Shown: in pieces, positions 27,861 through 36,926 of the stretch
Numbering within the stretch: the first letter of the stretch is position 1
Layout: the number at the start of each line of letters is the position of its first letter
DNA from: Cellulomonas hominis
GTDB taxonomy: Bacteria > Actinomycetota > Actinomycetes > Actinomycetales > Cellulomonadaceae
Length of the DNA: 64,000 bases
Reading direction: 5' to 3'
NCBI RefSeq assembly: GCF_014201095.1
Contig: NZ_JACHDN010000001.1
Location: 124,001-188,000 of the forward strand
The notes under the pieces: model-generated
What the model was told of the DNA's origin: nothing
Seen by the model: the letters and a program-made list of their open reading frames with translations, nothing else
Databases searched by the model: none
Made by a program: the position numbers and the translations under genes

Positions 27861-29240
27861 TCAGGCCTTGGCGTCCTCCGCCGGGGCCTCGGCCTCAGCC
27901 GACTCGGCGGTCGCCTCGGCGACGGCGTCCTCGGCGGCCGACAGCGCGGCGTCGTCCTCGTCGGAGCCGATGTACTCCGACAGGTCCACGGCCGCACCGG
28001 CGGCGTCGACGACGGCCACGCGGCGCAGCGCCACGGCCAGCGCCTTGGAGCGCGCGACCTCGGCCACCATCGCCGGGATCTGGCCCTGCTGGTCGATCGT
28101 CTGGATGAAGGTGTTCGGGTCCATGCCGTACTGGCGGGACGCGCTCACCAGGTAGTCCACGAGCTCGCCCTGGTTGACCTTGACCTCGAGCTTCTCGGCC
28201 AGGGTGTCCAGGAGGATCTGGTTGCGCAGCGCGGTCTGGGCCTGCTCGGTGACCTCGGCGCGGTGGGTGTCGTCCTCGAGACGGCCCTCGGACTCCAGGT
28301 GGCGGTGCACCTCGGCCTCGACGGCGCCGGCCGGGACCGGGATCTCGATCTGCTCGAGCAGCTGCTCCAGCAGGACGTCCCGGGCCTGGACGGCCTGGTT
28401 CTGCGCCTTGATGCGGCCGGCCTGCTCGCGCAGGTCCGCCAGCAGCTCCTCGACCGTGTCGAACTCCGACGCCATCTGGGCGAAGTCGTCGTCGGCCTCG
28501 GGCAGCTCGCGCTCCTTGACGGAGGTCGCGGTCACCGTGACCTGCGCGGTCTCGCCGGCGTGGTCGCCGCCGACCAGCGTGGTCTCGAACGTGGTGGTCT
28601 CGCCGGAGGACAGGCCGGTCAGCGCCTCGTCCAGGCCCTCGAGCATGTTGCCCGAGCCGATCTGGTAGGACACGCCGGAGACCGTGTCGACCTCCTCGCC
28701 GTCGATCTTGGCGGACAGGTCGATGACCGCGAAGTCCTTCTCGGCGGCCGGGCGGTCCACGCCGACCAGGGTGCCGAAGCGCTCGCGCAGCGCGTCCAGG
28801 CGGCCCTGCACGTCCTCGTCGGTGATCTCGGAGGCGTCGACCGTCACCGACAGGCCGTCCAGCTCCGGCACCTCGATCTCGGGGCGGACCTCGACCTCGG
28901 CGGTGAACACCAGGTCGCCGTCGGTGTCGCCGGGCACCAGGCCCGGGACCTTCGTGACGTCGACCTCGGGCTGGCCGAGCGGGCGCAGCTGGTGCTCGCG
29001 GACGGCCTCGGCGTAGAAGCCGGACAGGCCCTCGTTGACGGCGTGCTCCATGACCGCCGGGCGGCCGACGCGCTGGTCGATGATCCGCGGCGGGACCTTG
29101 CCCTTGCGGAAGCCGGGGATGTTCACCTGCTCCGCGATGTGCGCGTAGGCGTGATCGATGCTCGGCTTGAGCTCGTCGTACGGAACCTCGACGGTCAGCC
29201 TGACCTTGGTGGGCTCCAGGGTCTCGACGGCGCTCTTCAC
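27861..29240 (-). CDS. tig: Trigger factor
   Basis: 459-residue ribosome-bound chaperone with peptidyl-prolyl isomerase domain. The N-terminal ribosome-docking loop is the G-F-R-K-G-K-V-P signature; the FKBP-type domain spans roughly residues 160-250 (D-F-A-V-I-D-L-S), and the C-terminal helical cradle ends in an acidic Ala/Glu-rich tail typical of actinobacteria. GTG at 29240 follows GGAGA by 8 bases; the frame is open far upstream without gene features. Forms the usual tig-clpP1-clpP2-clpX neighbourhood. Confidence 0.97.
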   Translation of the reverse strand: MKSAVETLEPTKVRLTVEVPYDELKPSIDHAYAHIAEQVNIPGFRKGKVPPRIIDQRVGRPAVMEHAVNEGLSGFYAEAVREHQLRPLGQPEVDVTKVPGLVPGDTDGDLVFTAEVEVRPEIEVPELDGLSVTVDASEITDEDVQGRLDALRERFGTLVGVDRPAAEKDFAVIDLSAKIDGEEVDTVSGVSYQIGSGNMLEGLDEALTGLSSGETTTFETTLVGGDHAGETAQVTVTATSVKERELPEADDDFAQMASEFDTVEELLADLREQAGRIKAQNQAVQARDVLLEQLLEQIEIPVPAGAVEAEVHRHLESEGRLEDDTHRAEVTEQAQTALRNQILLDTLAEKLEVKVNQGELVDYLVSASRQYGMDPNTFIQTIDQQGQIPAMVAEVARSKALAVALRRVAVVDAAGAAVDLSEYIGSDEDDAALSAAEDAVAEATAESAEAEAPAEDAKA

Positions 29241-29428
29241 TTCAGTGGTCTCCAACTGCTCGGACGGTCTGCGCCGGGGGTCCGGCGGGGCGCTGGGCGC
29301 ACCGGCGAGGCGGTTCCTCGCTCCCCCGTGGTCGGCACGCTTCGGCGCGTGCGGGCATGGCTCGCCGCACCGGCCCGCCGATCCTACTCCACGGGCTCGC
29401 CCGGCCGCCAAAGCGGGCGCGCGGGCCG

Positions 29429-29896
29429 TCAGCGCCCCGCGCGGGCCGCCCGCCAGGACCGCCACGCCCCCGTCGACCACAGCGCCCACGCCACGAGCAG
29501 CGGCTGGAACGGCAGGCGCACCAGCCGCTTGGTGTCGGTGTCCAGGCCGAACGCGTCGGTCTGGGTCGCGTAGTGCGACAGGTTCCCGGGGAAGATCGCC
29601 ACGAAGAACAGGGCCGCGAGCCACCCCACCGGGGCCCGGAACCGCCGCGGGGCGGCCGCGAGCGCCGCGCCGAGCCCGATCTCCACCACGCCCGAGGCGA
29701 GGACCACGGCGTCGTCGTCGACCGGCACCCACGCGGGCACCTGGGCCTGGAACTCCTGCCGGGCGAACGTCAGGTGGCTGGAGCCGGCGAAGACGAGCGC
29801 GGCGCCCAGGGCGAGGCGCCCGGCGGTGCGGAGGGCGCCGGCGGGGGCGCGGGCGGCGGGGGCGGGGGTGGCGGGTCGGTCCGTCGTGCGCGTCAT
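29429..29896 (-). CDS. DoxX-family membrane protein
   Basis: 155-residue protein with four hydrophobic segments. The G-S-S-H-L-T-F-A-R-Q-E-F-Q-A-Q-V-P-A-W-V-P block after helix 1 and the G-L-D-T-D-T-K-R-L-V-R-L-P-F-Q-P end are characteristic of a DoxX subfamily in actinobacteria. The ATG follows GGAGG by 5 bases. Members elsewhere have been linked to thiosulfate or redox stress, but no function can be assigned here. Confidence 0.8.
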   Translation of the reverse strand: MTRTTDRPATPAPAARAPAGALRTAGRLALGAALVFAGSSHLTFARQEFQAQVPAWVPVDDDAVVLASGVVEIGLGAALAAAPRRFRAPVGWLAALFFVAIFPGNLSHYATQTDAFGLDTDTKRLVRLPFQPLLVAWALWSTGAWRSWRAARAGR

Positions 29897-30037
29897 CGGG
29901 GCCTCCGGGTCGTGGACGTGCCGGTGCCCGCATCCCACCACGTCGGGCTCGCGGCCGCGGCCGGTCCGTCGCGCCTGCCCGCCGCCCTCCGTAGGCTCAC
30001 GGGCGACGCCAGGCGGACGACGGGCCGGAGGGGGCCG

Positions 30038-31429
30038 ATGACGGCGCACGAGGGGGCACCGGTGCGGGGCGCCCGCGGGGCCGCGACCCTGGCGGCGTCG
30101 CTGGTGCTCGTCGAGTTCCTGGCCGGCATGCAGCGCTACCTGTCGCAGACCGTGCTGCCCCTGGTGGCGGCCGAGCTCGACGGCGCGCACCTGTACGGCC
30201 CGCTCGACGCCGCCGCCCAGGCGCCGATGTTCCTCACCATGCCGCTGGGGGCGTGGCTGCTGTCCCGGTTCCGGGTGGGCCGGCTCATGATCACGCTCAC
30301 CCTGGTGACGGTCGCCGGGGCGGTCGTGTGCGCGCTGGCGCCGTCGACGGCGGTGTTCCTCGGCGGGACCGCGGTGCGCGCCGCGGCGGCCGGCGCCCTC
30401 GCCACGGTCGGCATGGGGGCGATCGGCCGCGGCCTGCCCCCGCGGTACCGGCAGCTGGTCCTGGCGGCGATGTCCGGGGTCTGGGTCTTCTCCTCGGTGC
30501 TCGGCCCCGTGTACGCGGCGGGTGTGGCGTCGACGCTCGGCTGGCGGTGGGCGATGGTCCTCTACCTGCCGCTGCTGCTGCTGGCCCGCCTGCTCGTCGC
30601 CCGGTCGATGCCGGAACGCGCCGAGGAGGTCCCGCCCGAGCCGGCACCCTGGGGCTGGGCCCTGGTGCTCGCGGCGGGGTCGGCCGTGCTCTCGCTGCCG
30701 CTCGGCGCGTGGTGGGGCCTGGCCGTGCTGGCCGGCGGCGGGCTCATGGTCGGCGCGGCGGCGCAGATCCTGCCCGCCGGCACGCTGCGCGCCCCGGACG
30801 GGCGGCGGGCCGCGCTGACGGCGCTCGGCGTCACGGCGGCTGTGTACTTCGGCGCGTCCATGGTGCTGTCGGTCGTCGCGCACGACGCGTTCGGGCTGCC
30901 GGCCTCGCGGTACGGGTTCGTCGTCGCGGCGCCCGGGTTCTGCTGGGCCGTCGCCGCGCTGTGGACCGGGTCGCGCCCCGCGGCGGACGACGCCCGGCTG
31001 CGGCGCCGGGCGGTCACCGCGGGGTCCTCGATCACCGCCGGGGTCGGCGTGCTGCTGGCGACCACCCTGGCCGCCGGCGCGGCCGGGACCGCCCTCGCCG
31101 GCCTGCTGCTCGGCGGCGCGCTGCTCGGGGCCGGAATGGGCACGGTGTACCCGGACCTGCTCGGCCGGTGCCTCGCACGGCCGGAGGCCGACGACGGGAT
31201 CTCGGACGACCGGATGGCGTCGGCCGTCGTGGTCGCGGAGTCCGTCGGGATGGCGCTCGCGACCACGGCCGCCTTCGCGTGGATCGGCGGCGCGGGCGGG
31301 GACGCGGGCGACGCGCTCGCGCGGGCGCGGCTGCTGTACCTGGCGCTGCTGCCGGTCGCCGTGGTCATGGTCCGCCGGCTGGTCGCCGCCAGCCGGAGCG
31401 CCGCAGGCCGACCGGTCGCGTCCGCGTAG
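30038..31429 (+). CDS. MFS transporter
   Basis: 463-residue integral membrane protein with about 14 hydrophobic stretches and the layout of a drug-efflux-type major facilitator. L-L-S-R-F-R-V-G-R-L lies between helices 2 and 3, the motif A position. It lacks a recognisable substrate signature. The ATG at 30038 has GGAGGGGG upstream; the long open frame before it covers the divergent DoxX gene and is not coding. Confidence 0.83.
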   Translation: MTAHEGAPVRGARGAATLAASLVLVEFLAGMQRYLSQTVLPLVAAELDGAHLYGPLDAAAQAPMFLTMPLGAWLLSRFRVGRLMITLTLVTVAGAVVCALAPSTAVFLGGTAVRAAAAGALATVGMGAIGRGLPPRYRQLVLAAMSGVWVFSSVLGPVYAAGVASTLGWRWAMVLYLPLLLLARLLVARSMPERAEEVPPEPAPWGWALVLAAGSAVLSLPLGAWWGLAVLAGGGLMVGAAAQILPAGTLRAPDGRRAALTALGVTAAVYFGASMVLSVVAHDAFGLPASRYGFVVAAPGFCWAVAALWTGSRPAADDARLRRRAVTAGSSITAGVGVLLATTLAAGAAGTALAGLLLGGALLGAGMGTVYPDLLGRCLARPEADDGISDDRMASAVVVAESVGMALATTAAFAWIGGAGGDAGDALARARLLYLALLPVAVVMVRRLVAASRSAAGRPVASA

Positions 31430-31538
31430 CGGGCCACGCCCGTCGCCGCCGCTGGGACCATCGACCCGCCTTCCCACCCACCCGGTGCGTTTGGATCGTC
31501 GTCCCCCGAAGCCCCGGGGACCAAGGGAGGGACATCCG

Positions 31539-31604
31539 ATGCACAGCCTGTCCCGAGTCCTGAGCACCCGTCTGGTCGTCGCCGACCCGCCGGAACTCGT
31601 CTGA
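31539..31604 (+). CDS. Possible 21-residue leader peptide
   Basis: A short frame M-H-S-L-S-R-V-L-S-T-R-L-V-V-A-D and five more residues, behind a very good ribosome site (GGGAGGG 7 bases upstream). A hairpin GTCCCC/GGGGAC (31501-31521) lies just before that site. It sits in a 397-base gap before the secreted protein gene. The N-terminal pattern resembles actinobacterial short leader peptides, but it has no Cys run, so any sensing role is unknown. Confidence 0.4.
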   Translation: MHSLSRVLSTRLVVADPPELV

Positions 31605-31825
31605 GCTGAGGCAGCCGGCCACCGGCCGCCGTCGCCGCACCGCACGACGCGGAGCGGCCCACCACCCCGCGACACCCCCGGGCACGCGCCCGGCGCCCCG
31701 TCGCACCCTCGCGCGCCTCCCGGCCGCCACCACCGCCGTCGACCCGACGCGGCGCTCCCGCGCGCCCACGGACGGGAGCTCCTGCGGGCGGTCGAGCGCG
31801 CCCGATCCCGGACGAGGAGCCCACC

Positions 31826-32779
31826 ATGCACACCCTGATGACCGTGGCCGTCGCCGCCTCCCTGACGCTGACCGGCGCCGCCACCGACCACCTGACCGAC
31901 CCCGCCGCCCCCGACACCACCGGCCCGGCCACCGCCGCGGTCGCCACCGCCGCGGACTTCGACTGGGACTGGCAGTACGACGCCCCCACCTGCGACGGCA
32001 TCACGATCACGTTCCCCGCGGACCTGCCCGAGAGCCAGCAGGGCGTCCTCGAGGTCAACGTCCGGTTCTCGTTCGGGACGCTCCAGTACAAGCTGGAGGG
32101 CGACGCGTACCGGGCGGCCTTCCCCGACGGGCACGCCGGCGCCACGGTGGTCCTGCCCTGGTCCGCGTTCCGGAACGGCACCGTGCCCACCGAGGGCGAG
32201 TGGCAGATCGAGTGGGTGCAGGTGCACGGGACGAACTACCACTGGACGGGCGAGGTGCGCTGCGGCGGGCCCGCCGGCGGGACCACCGACCCCGTCGACC
32301 CGGTGCCGCCGGTGAACCCGGACGACCCCGTGGACCCGGTGCCGCCGGTCGACCCGAGCGACCCGGTCGACCCCGTGGACCCGGTCGACCCCGTGGACCC
32401 GGCTGACCCGGCCGGGCCGACCGACCCCAGCGGCCCGACGGGCCCGGGCGGCACCACCGATCCGGTCGGTCCCGCGGACCCGGGCACGGCGGCTGGCACA
32501 GCGGCGGCCGAGGAGGTGCGCTCGGAGGTGCTGGCCGCGCAGGACGACGCCCCCGCCTCGCAGGTGCTCGCGGCCACCGGCGTCCCTGCCGCGCGGGCGG
32601 CGGTCGCCGGCGTCGTGCTCGTGCTGCTGGGCACGGCCGCGGTGCTGCTCCGCACGCGGGCGGCGGGCGGCGCCCGAGGGCCGCGCGAGGTCGGGATGGC
32701 GGGATTCGAACCCACGACCTTCCGCTCCCAAAGCGGACGCGCTACCAACCTGCGCCACATCCCGTGGCGGCGAGTCTAG
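31826..32779 (+). CDS. Secreted protein with Pro/Asp repeats and LAATG cell-wall anchor
   Basis: 317 residues as the open frame reads. A short N-terminal hydrophobic segment (residues 5-18) probably directs export. A folded domain of about 120 residues (D-W-D-W-Q-Y-D...) of unknown family follows, then about 70 residues of (D-P-V) type repeats, then V-L-A-A-T-G, a hydrophobic helix and Arg residues. L-A-x-T-G is the motif used by class E sortases of high-GC bacteria. There is no stop before the tRNA-Pro gene, so the last 35 codons run antisense through that tRNA. Confidence 0.75.
   Translation: MHTLMTVAVAASLTLTGAATDHLTDPAAPDTTGPATAAVATAADFDWDWQYDAPTCDGITITFPADLPESQQGVLEVNVRFSFGTLQYKLEGDAYRAAFPDGHAGATVVLPWSAFRNGTVPTEGEWQIEWVQVHGTNYHWTGEVRCGGPAGGTTDPVDPVPPVNPDDPVDPVPPVDPSDPVDPVDPVDPVDPADPAGPTDPSGPTGPGGTTDPVGPADPGTAAGTAAAEEVRSEVLAAQDDAPASQVLAATGVPAARAAVAGVVLVLLGTAAVLLRTRAAGGARGPREVGMAGFEPTTFRSQSGRATNLRHIPWRRV
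32691..32764 (-). tRNA. tRNA-Pro (anticodon TGG)
   Basis: 74-base cloverleaf on the minus strand. The acceptor pairs CGGGATG with CATCCCG and the discriminator is A. The D-arm is GCGC...GCGC, the anticodon loop is T-T-TGG-G-A, and the T-loop is TTCGAAT. No CCA is encoded. A TAGACT -10 lies 9 bases upstream (32773-32778, minus strand). Confidence 0.95.
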
Positions 32780-32840
32780 TGGCGTGGGGCGGGCCGCCGG
32801 AGCGGGTACCCTGGTCCGGCGGCCCGGCGTCCGGGCCTGC

Positions 32841-32911
32841 GCGGATGTAGCTCAATGGTAGAGCCCCAGTCTTCCAAACTGGCTACGCGGGTTCGATTCC
32901 CGTCATCCGCT
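32841..32911 (+). tRNA. tRNA-Gly (anticodon TCC)
   Basis: 71-base cloverleaf with acceptor GCGGATG/CATCCGC, anticodon stem CCAGT/ACTGG around CT-TCC-AA, and T-loop TTCGATT. CCA is not encoded. It is divergent from tRNA-Pro 76 bases away. TACCCT at 32807-32812 is a likely -10. Confidence 0.95.
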
Positions 32912-33023
32912 CCCCGCACCTACTCGCACCGGGTGATGCCCGCGCCCGCGCCCGCTCCCTAGCGTCGGTCCCGGCTGCGCGCCCTCCTGACCGGCGCAGC
33001 CCCGGAACGAGAGGGGGACACCG

Positions 33024-33413
33024 ATGAGCGAGCGTCGCAGCAGCCTGGCCGTCGGCCTGACGGTCTTCGCGGGGACGATCATGATCATGATCGGCGTCAT
33101 GCACGTCTTCCAGGGCCTGGTGGCCCTGGTGAACGACACGTTCTACGTCGCCGGCGAGGAGTGGGTGTTCCAGTTCGACGTCACGACGTGGGGCTGGGTG
33201 CACCTGATCCTCGGCGCGCTGGTCGCGCTGGCCGGGTTCTTCGTGTTCAGCGGCGCCGTCTGGGCCCGGACCATCGGCGTCATCGTCGCGGTGGTCAGCG
33301 GCGTCGCGACGTTCGCGTGGCTGCCCTACTACCCGCTGTGGGGGCTGGTCGTCATCGCCCTGGACGTGTTCGTGATCTGGGCGCTCACGGCGCACGGGCG
33401 CGAGGTCGCCTGA
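33024..33413 (+). CDS. DUF7144-type small membrane protein
   Basis: 129 residues, four transmembrane helices. G-L-T-V-F-A-G-T-I-M-I-M-I-G at the first helix, F-D-V-T-T-W-G-W-V-H-L-I-L-G before the second, and W-A-R-T-I-G-V-I-V-A before the third match the actinobacterial DUF7144 family. GAGAGGGGG precedes the ATG. The function of the family is not known. Single gene with no clear partner. Confidence 0.82.
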   Translation: MSERRSSLAVGLTVFAGTIMIMIGVMHVFQGLVALVNDTFYVAGEEWVFQFDVTTWGWVHLILGALVALAGFFVFSGAVWARTIGVIVAVVSGVATFAWLPYYPLWGLVVIALDVFVIWALTAHGREVA

Positions 33414-33459
33414 CCGGGCCGGGCGGGGGCGGGCCGTGGCGCGCGCCTAGGCTCGCGCC

Positions 33460-34176
33460 ATGGCCACCGTCCTCCTCGTCCGCCACGGCCGCACGACCGC
33501 GAACGCCACCGGCCTGCTGGCCGGGCGCACCGCGGGGGTCCGGCTGGACGCCGTCGGCCGGGAGCAGGCGGCGCACGCGGCGGCCCGGCTCGCGGGCGTC
33601 CCGCTGGTCGCCGTCGTCACCAGCCCGCTGGAGCGGTGCCGGCAGACCGCCCGCGCGCTCGTGGAACGGCAGGAGCCGGCACCGCCGACCCGGGTGGACG
33701 CGCGGCTGACGGAGTGCGACTACGGCGCCTGGCAGGGCCGGGCGCTGGCCGACCTCGCGCGGGAGCCGCTCTGGTCGACGGTGCAGGTGCAGCCGAGCGC
33801 CGCCACGTTCCCGGGCGGGGAGTCGCTCGCGGCCATGCAGGCCCGCGCGGTGGCCGCCGTCCGGGAGACCGACGCCGCCGTGGAGGCCGAGCACGGTCCC
33901 GGCGCGGTCTGGGCGGCGGTGACGCACGGCGACATCGTCAAGGCGGTGCTGGCCGACGCCCTCGGGATGCACCTCGATCTGTTCCAGCGGCTCGCGGCCG
34001 GACCCGCGTCGGTGTCGGTCGTGCGGTACGGCCCGCAGCGGCCCGAGGTCGTCGCGACCAACACCGACGCGGGCGACCTGTCCTGGCTGCGCGCGGCGGC
34101 ACCCGCGGGCGACGCGCCGGTCGGCGGCGGAACCGGGCCTGTGGACGACCGCGACGGTGTCGGTGCCCGCTCCTAG
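33460..34176 (+). CDS. MSMEG_4193-family phosphomutase-like histidine phosphatase
   Basis: 238-residue member of the histidine phosphatase superfamily. The L-V-R-H-G-R-T motif at residues 6-12 carries the catalytic His; a second His is in V-T-H-G-D-I-V near residue 150. First of three genes (with DUF3090 and SCO1664-type genes) conserved together in actinobacteria. Substrate unknown. TAGGCT ends 6 bases before the ATG, so the mRNA is probably leaderless. Confidence 0.87.
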   Translation: MATVLLVRHGRTTANATGLLAGRTAGVRLDAVGREQAAHAAARLAGVPLVAVVTSPLERCRQTARALVERQEPAPPTRVDARLTECDYGAWQGRALADLAREPLWSTVQVQPSAATFPGGESLAAMQARAVAAVRETDAAVEAEHGPGAVWAAVTHGDIVKAVLADALGMHLDLFQRLAAGPASVSVVRYGPQRPEVVATNTDAGDLSWLRAAAPAGDAPVGGGTGPVDDRDGVGARS

Positions 34177-34185
34177 CATGGGGGC

Positions 34186-34740
34186 ATGGCCACGCTCGTC
34201 CACGAGTACGACTCCCCCGACCGCGCCGTCATCGGCACCGTCGGCCCTCCCGGGTCGCGCACGTTCTACCTGCAGGCCCGCACCGGCTCGCGCATCACGA
34301 GCGTCGCGCTGGAGAAGCAGCTGTCGCAGGGGATCGCGGACGCGGTCGACGAGCTGATCGACACGCGCTGGACCGGGGACGCCGAGCAGCTCGCCGAGCT
34401 CGACCGGGCCGCGGTCCAGCTCTTCGACGCGGACCCGCTCGACCAGCCGGTCGAGGAGGACTTCCGCATGGGCCAGCTGCGCATGTACTTCGACGAGCGG
34501 TCCGCCCAGGTCGTCATCGAGGCGTACCCGATGGTCGAGGCCGAGACGGAGGAGGAGGCCGCGGCGCTCGCCGGCACCGAGCCGCCGGAGGCGATGGTGC
34601 TCAGGATGCCGGTCGGGACCGCGCGCGCCTTCGCGGAGCGGGCCCGCCGGGTCGTCGCCGCGGGACGGCCGATCTGCCCCGCGTGCGGGGAGCCCGTGGA
34701 CGCCGAGGGCCACGTCTGCCCCGCCGACGGCGACCGGTGA
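34186..34740 (+). CDS. DUF3090 family protein
   Basis: 184-residue protein of the actinobacterial DUF3090 (TIGR03847) family. The C-terminus holds C-P-A-C-G-E-P...G-H-V-C-P, a probable zinc ribbon with three Cys and one His, and the centre has F-R-M-G-Q-L-R-M-Y-F-D. Its stop overlaps the next start (GTGA). TAGCAT lies 6 bases before its ATG, so an internal leaderless promoter is possible. Function unknown. Confidence 0.88.
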   Translation: MATLVHEYDSPDRAVIGTVGPPGSRTFYLQARTGSRITSVALEKQLSQGIADAVDELIDTRWTGDAEQLAELDRAAVQLFDADPLDQPVEEDFRMGQLRMYFDERSAQVVIEAYPMVEAETEEEAAALAGTEPPEAMVLRMPVGTARAFAERARRVVAAGRPICPACGEPVDAEGHVCPADGDR

Positions 34741-35501
34741 CCGCTGCCGGCCTCGACGGCCCGCTCGAGGTCGTCGGCCGGATCACCACCGCGTCGAACG
34801 CGACCTTCCTCGCGCGGGTCGACGGGACCGACCTCGTCTACAAGCCCGTGGCGGGCGAGAAGCCGCTCTGGGACTTCCCGGACGGGACGCTCGCGCGGCG
34901 CGAGGTCGCCGCGTACCTCGTCTCGGAGGCGACCGGGTGGGGCCTCGTGCCGCGCACCTGGCTGCGGGACGGGCCGCTGGGGCCCGGGATGGTGCAGCTC
35001 TGGCAGGAGCCCGACGCCGCGCAGGACCCGGTGGACGTGGTCCCGGCGGGGGACGGCGTCGGGGACGGGGCGCGTGCCGTGCTGGAGGGCACGGACGAGG
35101 AGGGCCGCCCGGTCGTGCTCGTGCACGAGGACTCCCCCGCGCTGCGCCGCATGGCCGTGCTCGACGTGCTGCTGAACAACGCCGACCGCAAGGGCGGCCA
35201 CGTGCTGCCGATGCCGGACGGGCACCGGTTCGGCGTCGACCACGGCGTGACTTTCCACGTCGAGCCGCGGCTGCGGACCGTGCTCTGGGGGTGGGTCGGC
35301 GAGCCGCTGGACCCTGGCGAGCAGGCCGGGGTGGAGCGGGTCGCCGGCGGGCTCGACGGGGACCTCGGCGCGGCGCTGGCGGGTCTGCTGGCCGAGGCGG
35401 AGGTGACGGCGCTCGCCGGCCGCTGCGCGCGGCTGCTGCGCGAGGGGCGGTTCCCGGGACCGGAGGGCGACATGCCCGCCGTGCCCTGGCCGCTGTTCTG
35501 A
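34737..35501 (+). CDS. SCO1664-family protein (PI3/4-kinase-like fold)
   Basis: 254-residue third member of the phosphomutase-DUF3090-SCO1664 operon (TIGR03843 type). L-V-Y-K-P-V-A-G-E-K-P-L-W-D-F near residue 40 and R-M-A-V-L-D-V-L-L-N-N-A-D-R-K-G-G-H-V resemble the ATP-binding Lys and catalytic loop (D..N/H..N) of PI3/4-kinase-like folds; F-G-V-D-H-G-V-T-F matches the metal-binding D-x-G position. Whether it is an active kinase is not known. The GTG overlaps the upstream stop by four bases. Confidence 0.87.
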   Translation: MTAAGLDGPLEVVGRITTASNATFLARVDGTDLVYKPVAGEKPLWDFPDGTLARREVAAYLVSEATGWGLVPRTWLRDGPLGPGMVQLWQEPDAAQDPVDVVPAGDGVGDGARAVLEGTDEEGRPVVLVHEDSPALRRMAVLDVLLNNADRKGGHVLPMPDGHRFGVDHGVTFHVEPRLRTVLWGWVGEPLDPGEQAGVERVAGGLDGDLGAALAGLLAEAEVTALAGRCARLLREGRFPGPEGDMPAVPWPLF

Positions 35502-35505
35502 CCGG

Positions 35506-36471
35506 TCAGCCCCCTGCGAGCGTCACGTCCAGCCAGCCCACGACCTCGTCGAGATACCGCGTCCGCGCGGGCAGCGGCGACAGCGCCAGGTCGTGCGCTC
35601 CCCCGGCGACCTCGACGTACGTGACGTCCTCCCCCATCCGCGGCGCGAGCCGCCGCATGTCCGCGACGTCGAGCACCGAGTCGGTGGTGAGCAGCCCGTC
35701 GTGCCACCGGTCGTCGGGGCCGCTGGCGTCCGAGGCGAGCACGAGCACCGGCACGTCGACGTCGAGCCCCCGCGCCACCTCGGCGTGGCCACGGCGCACG
35801 GCGCGGACGAAGCCCGCCCGCACCGGGAAGCCCTCGTGCGGCTTCCACGCGAGGTCGTACGCCCACTCGCCGCCTGACCCCGCGTGCAGCGCGCGCCCGT
35901 AGTCAGGGCCGAGGTGCGAGACGACCAGCCGCGGGGCGACCACGCCGACCGCGTGCACGATCAGCCACGTGAGGGCCGTGCGCTCCAGGACCGAGCCGCG
36001 CAGGTCCAGCCACGGGCTGTTGAGCACCACGGCGTCGACCAGGCCGCGCCCGCGGCGGTGGTGCGCCCACAGCGCGGCGACCAGGCCGCCCGTGGAGTGG
36101 CCGAGCAGCACCACGCGGTCGTGCTCGGCGCGGACCAGGCGGACGGCGGCGTCGAGCTCCTCGGCGTAGGTCGCCAGCGAGCGGGTGTCGTTCGGCTCGC
36201 GGCCCGGGCGGATCGAGCGGCCGTAGTCCCGCAGGTCCAGGGCGTACAGGTCGTAGCCGCGGTCGGCGAGGGCGTCGGCGACGTGGGTCTGGAAGAAGTA
36301 GTCGACGAAGCCGTGCACGTAGAGGACGGCCGGTCGCGTGCGGTCGGCCGCGGCGTCGCGGCGGTGCACCAGCGTCGCGACGGCGGACCCCTGGCCGTCG
36401 GGGCGCAGGTGCAGGGTGCGCTGCACCCAGTCGCCGCCGAGCACGTCCGGAACCGCGTCGTCCACCGTCAT
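35506..36471 (-). CDS. Alpha/beta hydrolase (monoacylglycerol-lipase-like)
   Basis: 321-residue serine hydrolase. Y-V-H-G-F-V-D-Y-F-F is the oxyanion loop, G-H-S-T-G-G is the nucleophile elbow near residue 120, and A-H-D-L late in the chain supplies the catalytic His. There is no signal peptide when the ATG at 36471 is used; a GTG further upstream would add 39 odd residues. Substrate unknown. Convergent with the SCO1664-type gene, four bases apart. Confidence 0.87.
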   Translation of the reverse strand: MTVDDAVPDVLGGDWVQRTLHLRPDGQGSAVATLVHRRDAAADRTRPAVLYVHGFVDYFFQTHVADALADRGYDLYALDLRDYGRSIRPGREPNDTRSLATYAEELDAAVRLVRAEHDRVVLLGHSTGGLVAALWAHHRRGRGLVDAVVLNSPWLDLRGSVLERTALTWLIVHAVGVVAPRLVVSHLGPDYGRALHAGSGGEWAYDLAWKPHEGFPVRAGFVRAVRRGHAEVARGLDVDVPVLVLASDASGPDDRWHDGLLTTDSVLDVADMRRLAPRMGEDVTYVEVAGGAHDLALSPLPARTRYLDEVVGWLDVTLAGG

Positions 36472-36612
36472 CCCGGCATCGTGCCACCGCGCACCCGGCC
36501 CGCGCGCGACCCGTGCCCGGGTGGCGGCCGGCCCGGGTCCGGCGCACGGTGGACCGGTGACCAGGAGCCCGGCCACCTGCGCCGTCACCCGGACGGGTGC
36601 ATCCGGGCATCT

Positions 36613-36642
36613 TTGTGGCGGTTCGCGCGTTGGGGCTACTGT
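36613..36642 (+). promoter_or_regulatory. Promoter of the cysK leader operon
   Basis: TTGTGG (36613-36618), 18-base spacer, TACTGT (36637-36642). The leader peptide starts 48 bases downstream. The same TTGT..-17/18-TACTGT layout precedes the second cysteine leader at 43489-43517. Confidence 0.65.
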
Positions 36643-36689
36643 CAGGCCTGTCGGCTCTGACGCCGACCGTACGGGAGAGGGAGCCGGGC

Positions 36690-36773
36690 ATGCGCGTCAC
36701 CGCGTCGAGCACCGCGCGTCCCTCGCTGCGCCCCGCGGGCGCCCCCACCCAGCGCACCTGTCGCTGTCTGTAG
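36690..36773 (+). CDS. Cysteine-responsive leader peptide upstream of cysK
   Basis: 27-residue frame with GGGAG upstream, too short for usual gene callers. It ends T-Q-R-T-C-R-C-L, and both Cys codons are TGT, unusual in this GC-rich genome. Cys-rich C-termini of this kind mark actinobacterial uORFs at which ribosomes slow when cysteine-tRNA is scarce. A 10-bp hairpin begins at the base after the stop codon, and cysK follows 154 bases on. Role by analogy: attenuation of cysK-cysE. Confidence 0.75.
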   Translation: MRVTASSTARPSLRPAGAPTQRTCRCL

Positions 36774-36838
36774 AGCGCTGGCCGCCCGGTCGCACGCGCC
36801 GAGGCCCTGAGGGGCCCGGACGCCGCCGGGCCAGCGCT
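36774..36838 (+). promoter_or_regulatory. Attenuator-like hairpin after the cysK leader peptide
   Basis: AGCGCTGGCC (36774-36783) pairs perfectly with GGCCAGCGCT (36829-36838), extended by CCGG pairs and holding an inner GGCCC-TGAG-GGGCC hairpin. A ribosome stalled on the Cys codons would cover the left arm. There is no U-run, so termination would need Rho, or the stem acts on translation. Confidence 0.6.
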
Positions 36839-36926
36839 CGCCCCGACCCCCGGTGCCGGCGCGCGCCCGCACCGTGGCCCCGCACCACCCCACGGACACC
36901 ACCCACCGTACGGAGGACCTGAGGAC

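Noticed and set aside
32697..32779. C-terminal M-A-G-F-E-P-T-T-F segment as a real protein domain
   Set aside because: It is the translated antisense of tRNA-Pro, a well-known artefact, although the frame is truly open there.
32691..32911. tRNA pair as an integration site of a genomic island
   Set aside because: No integrase, no repeated tRNA 3' end and no change in base composition around them were seen.
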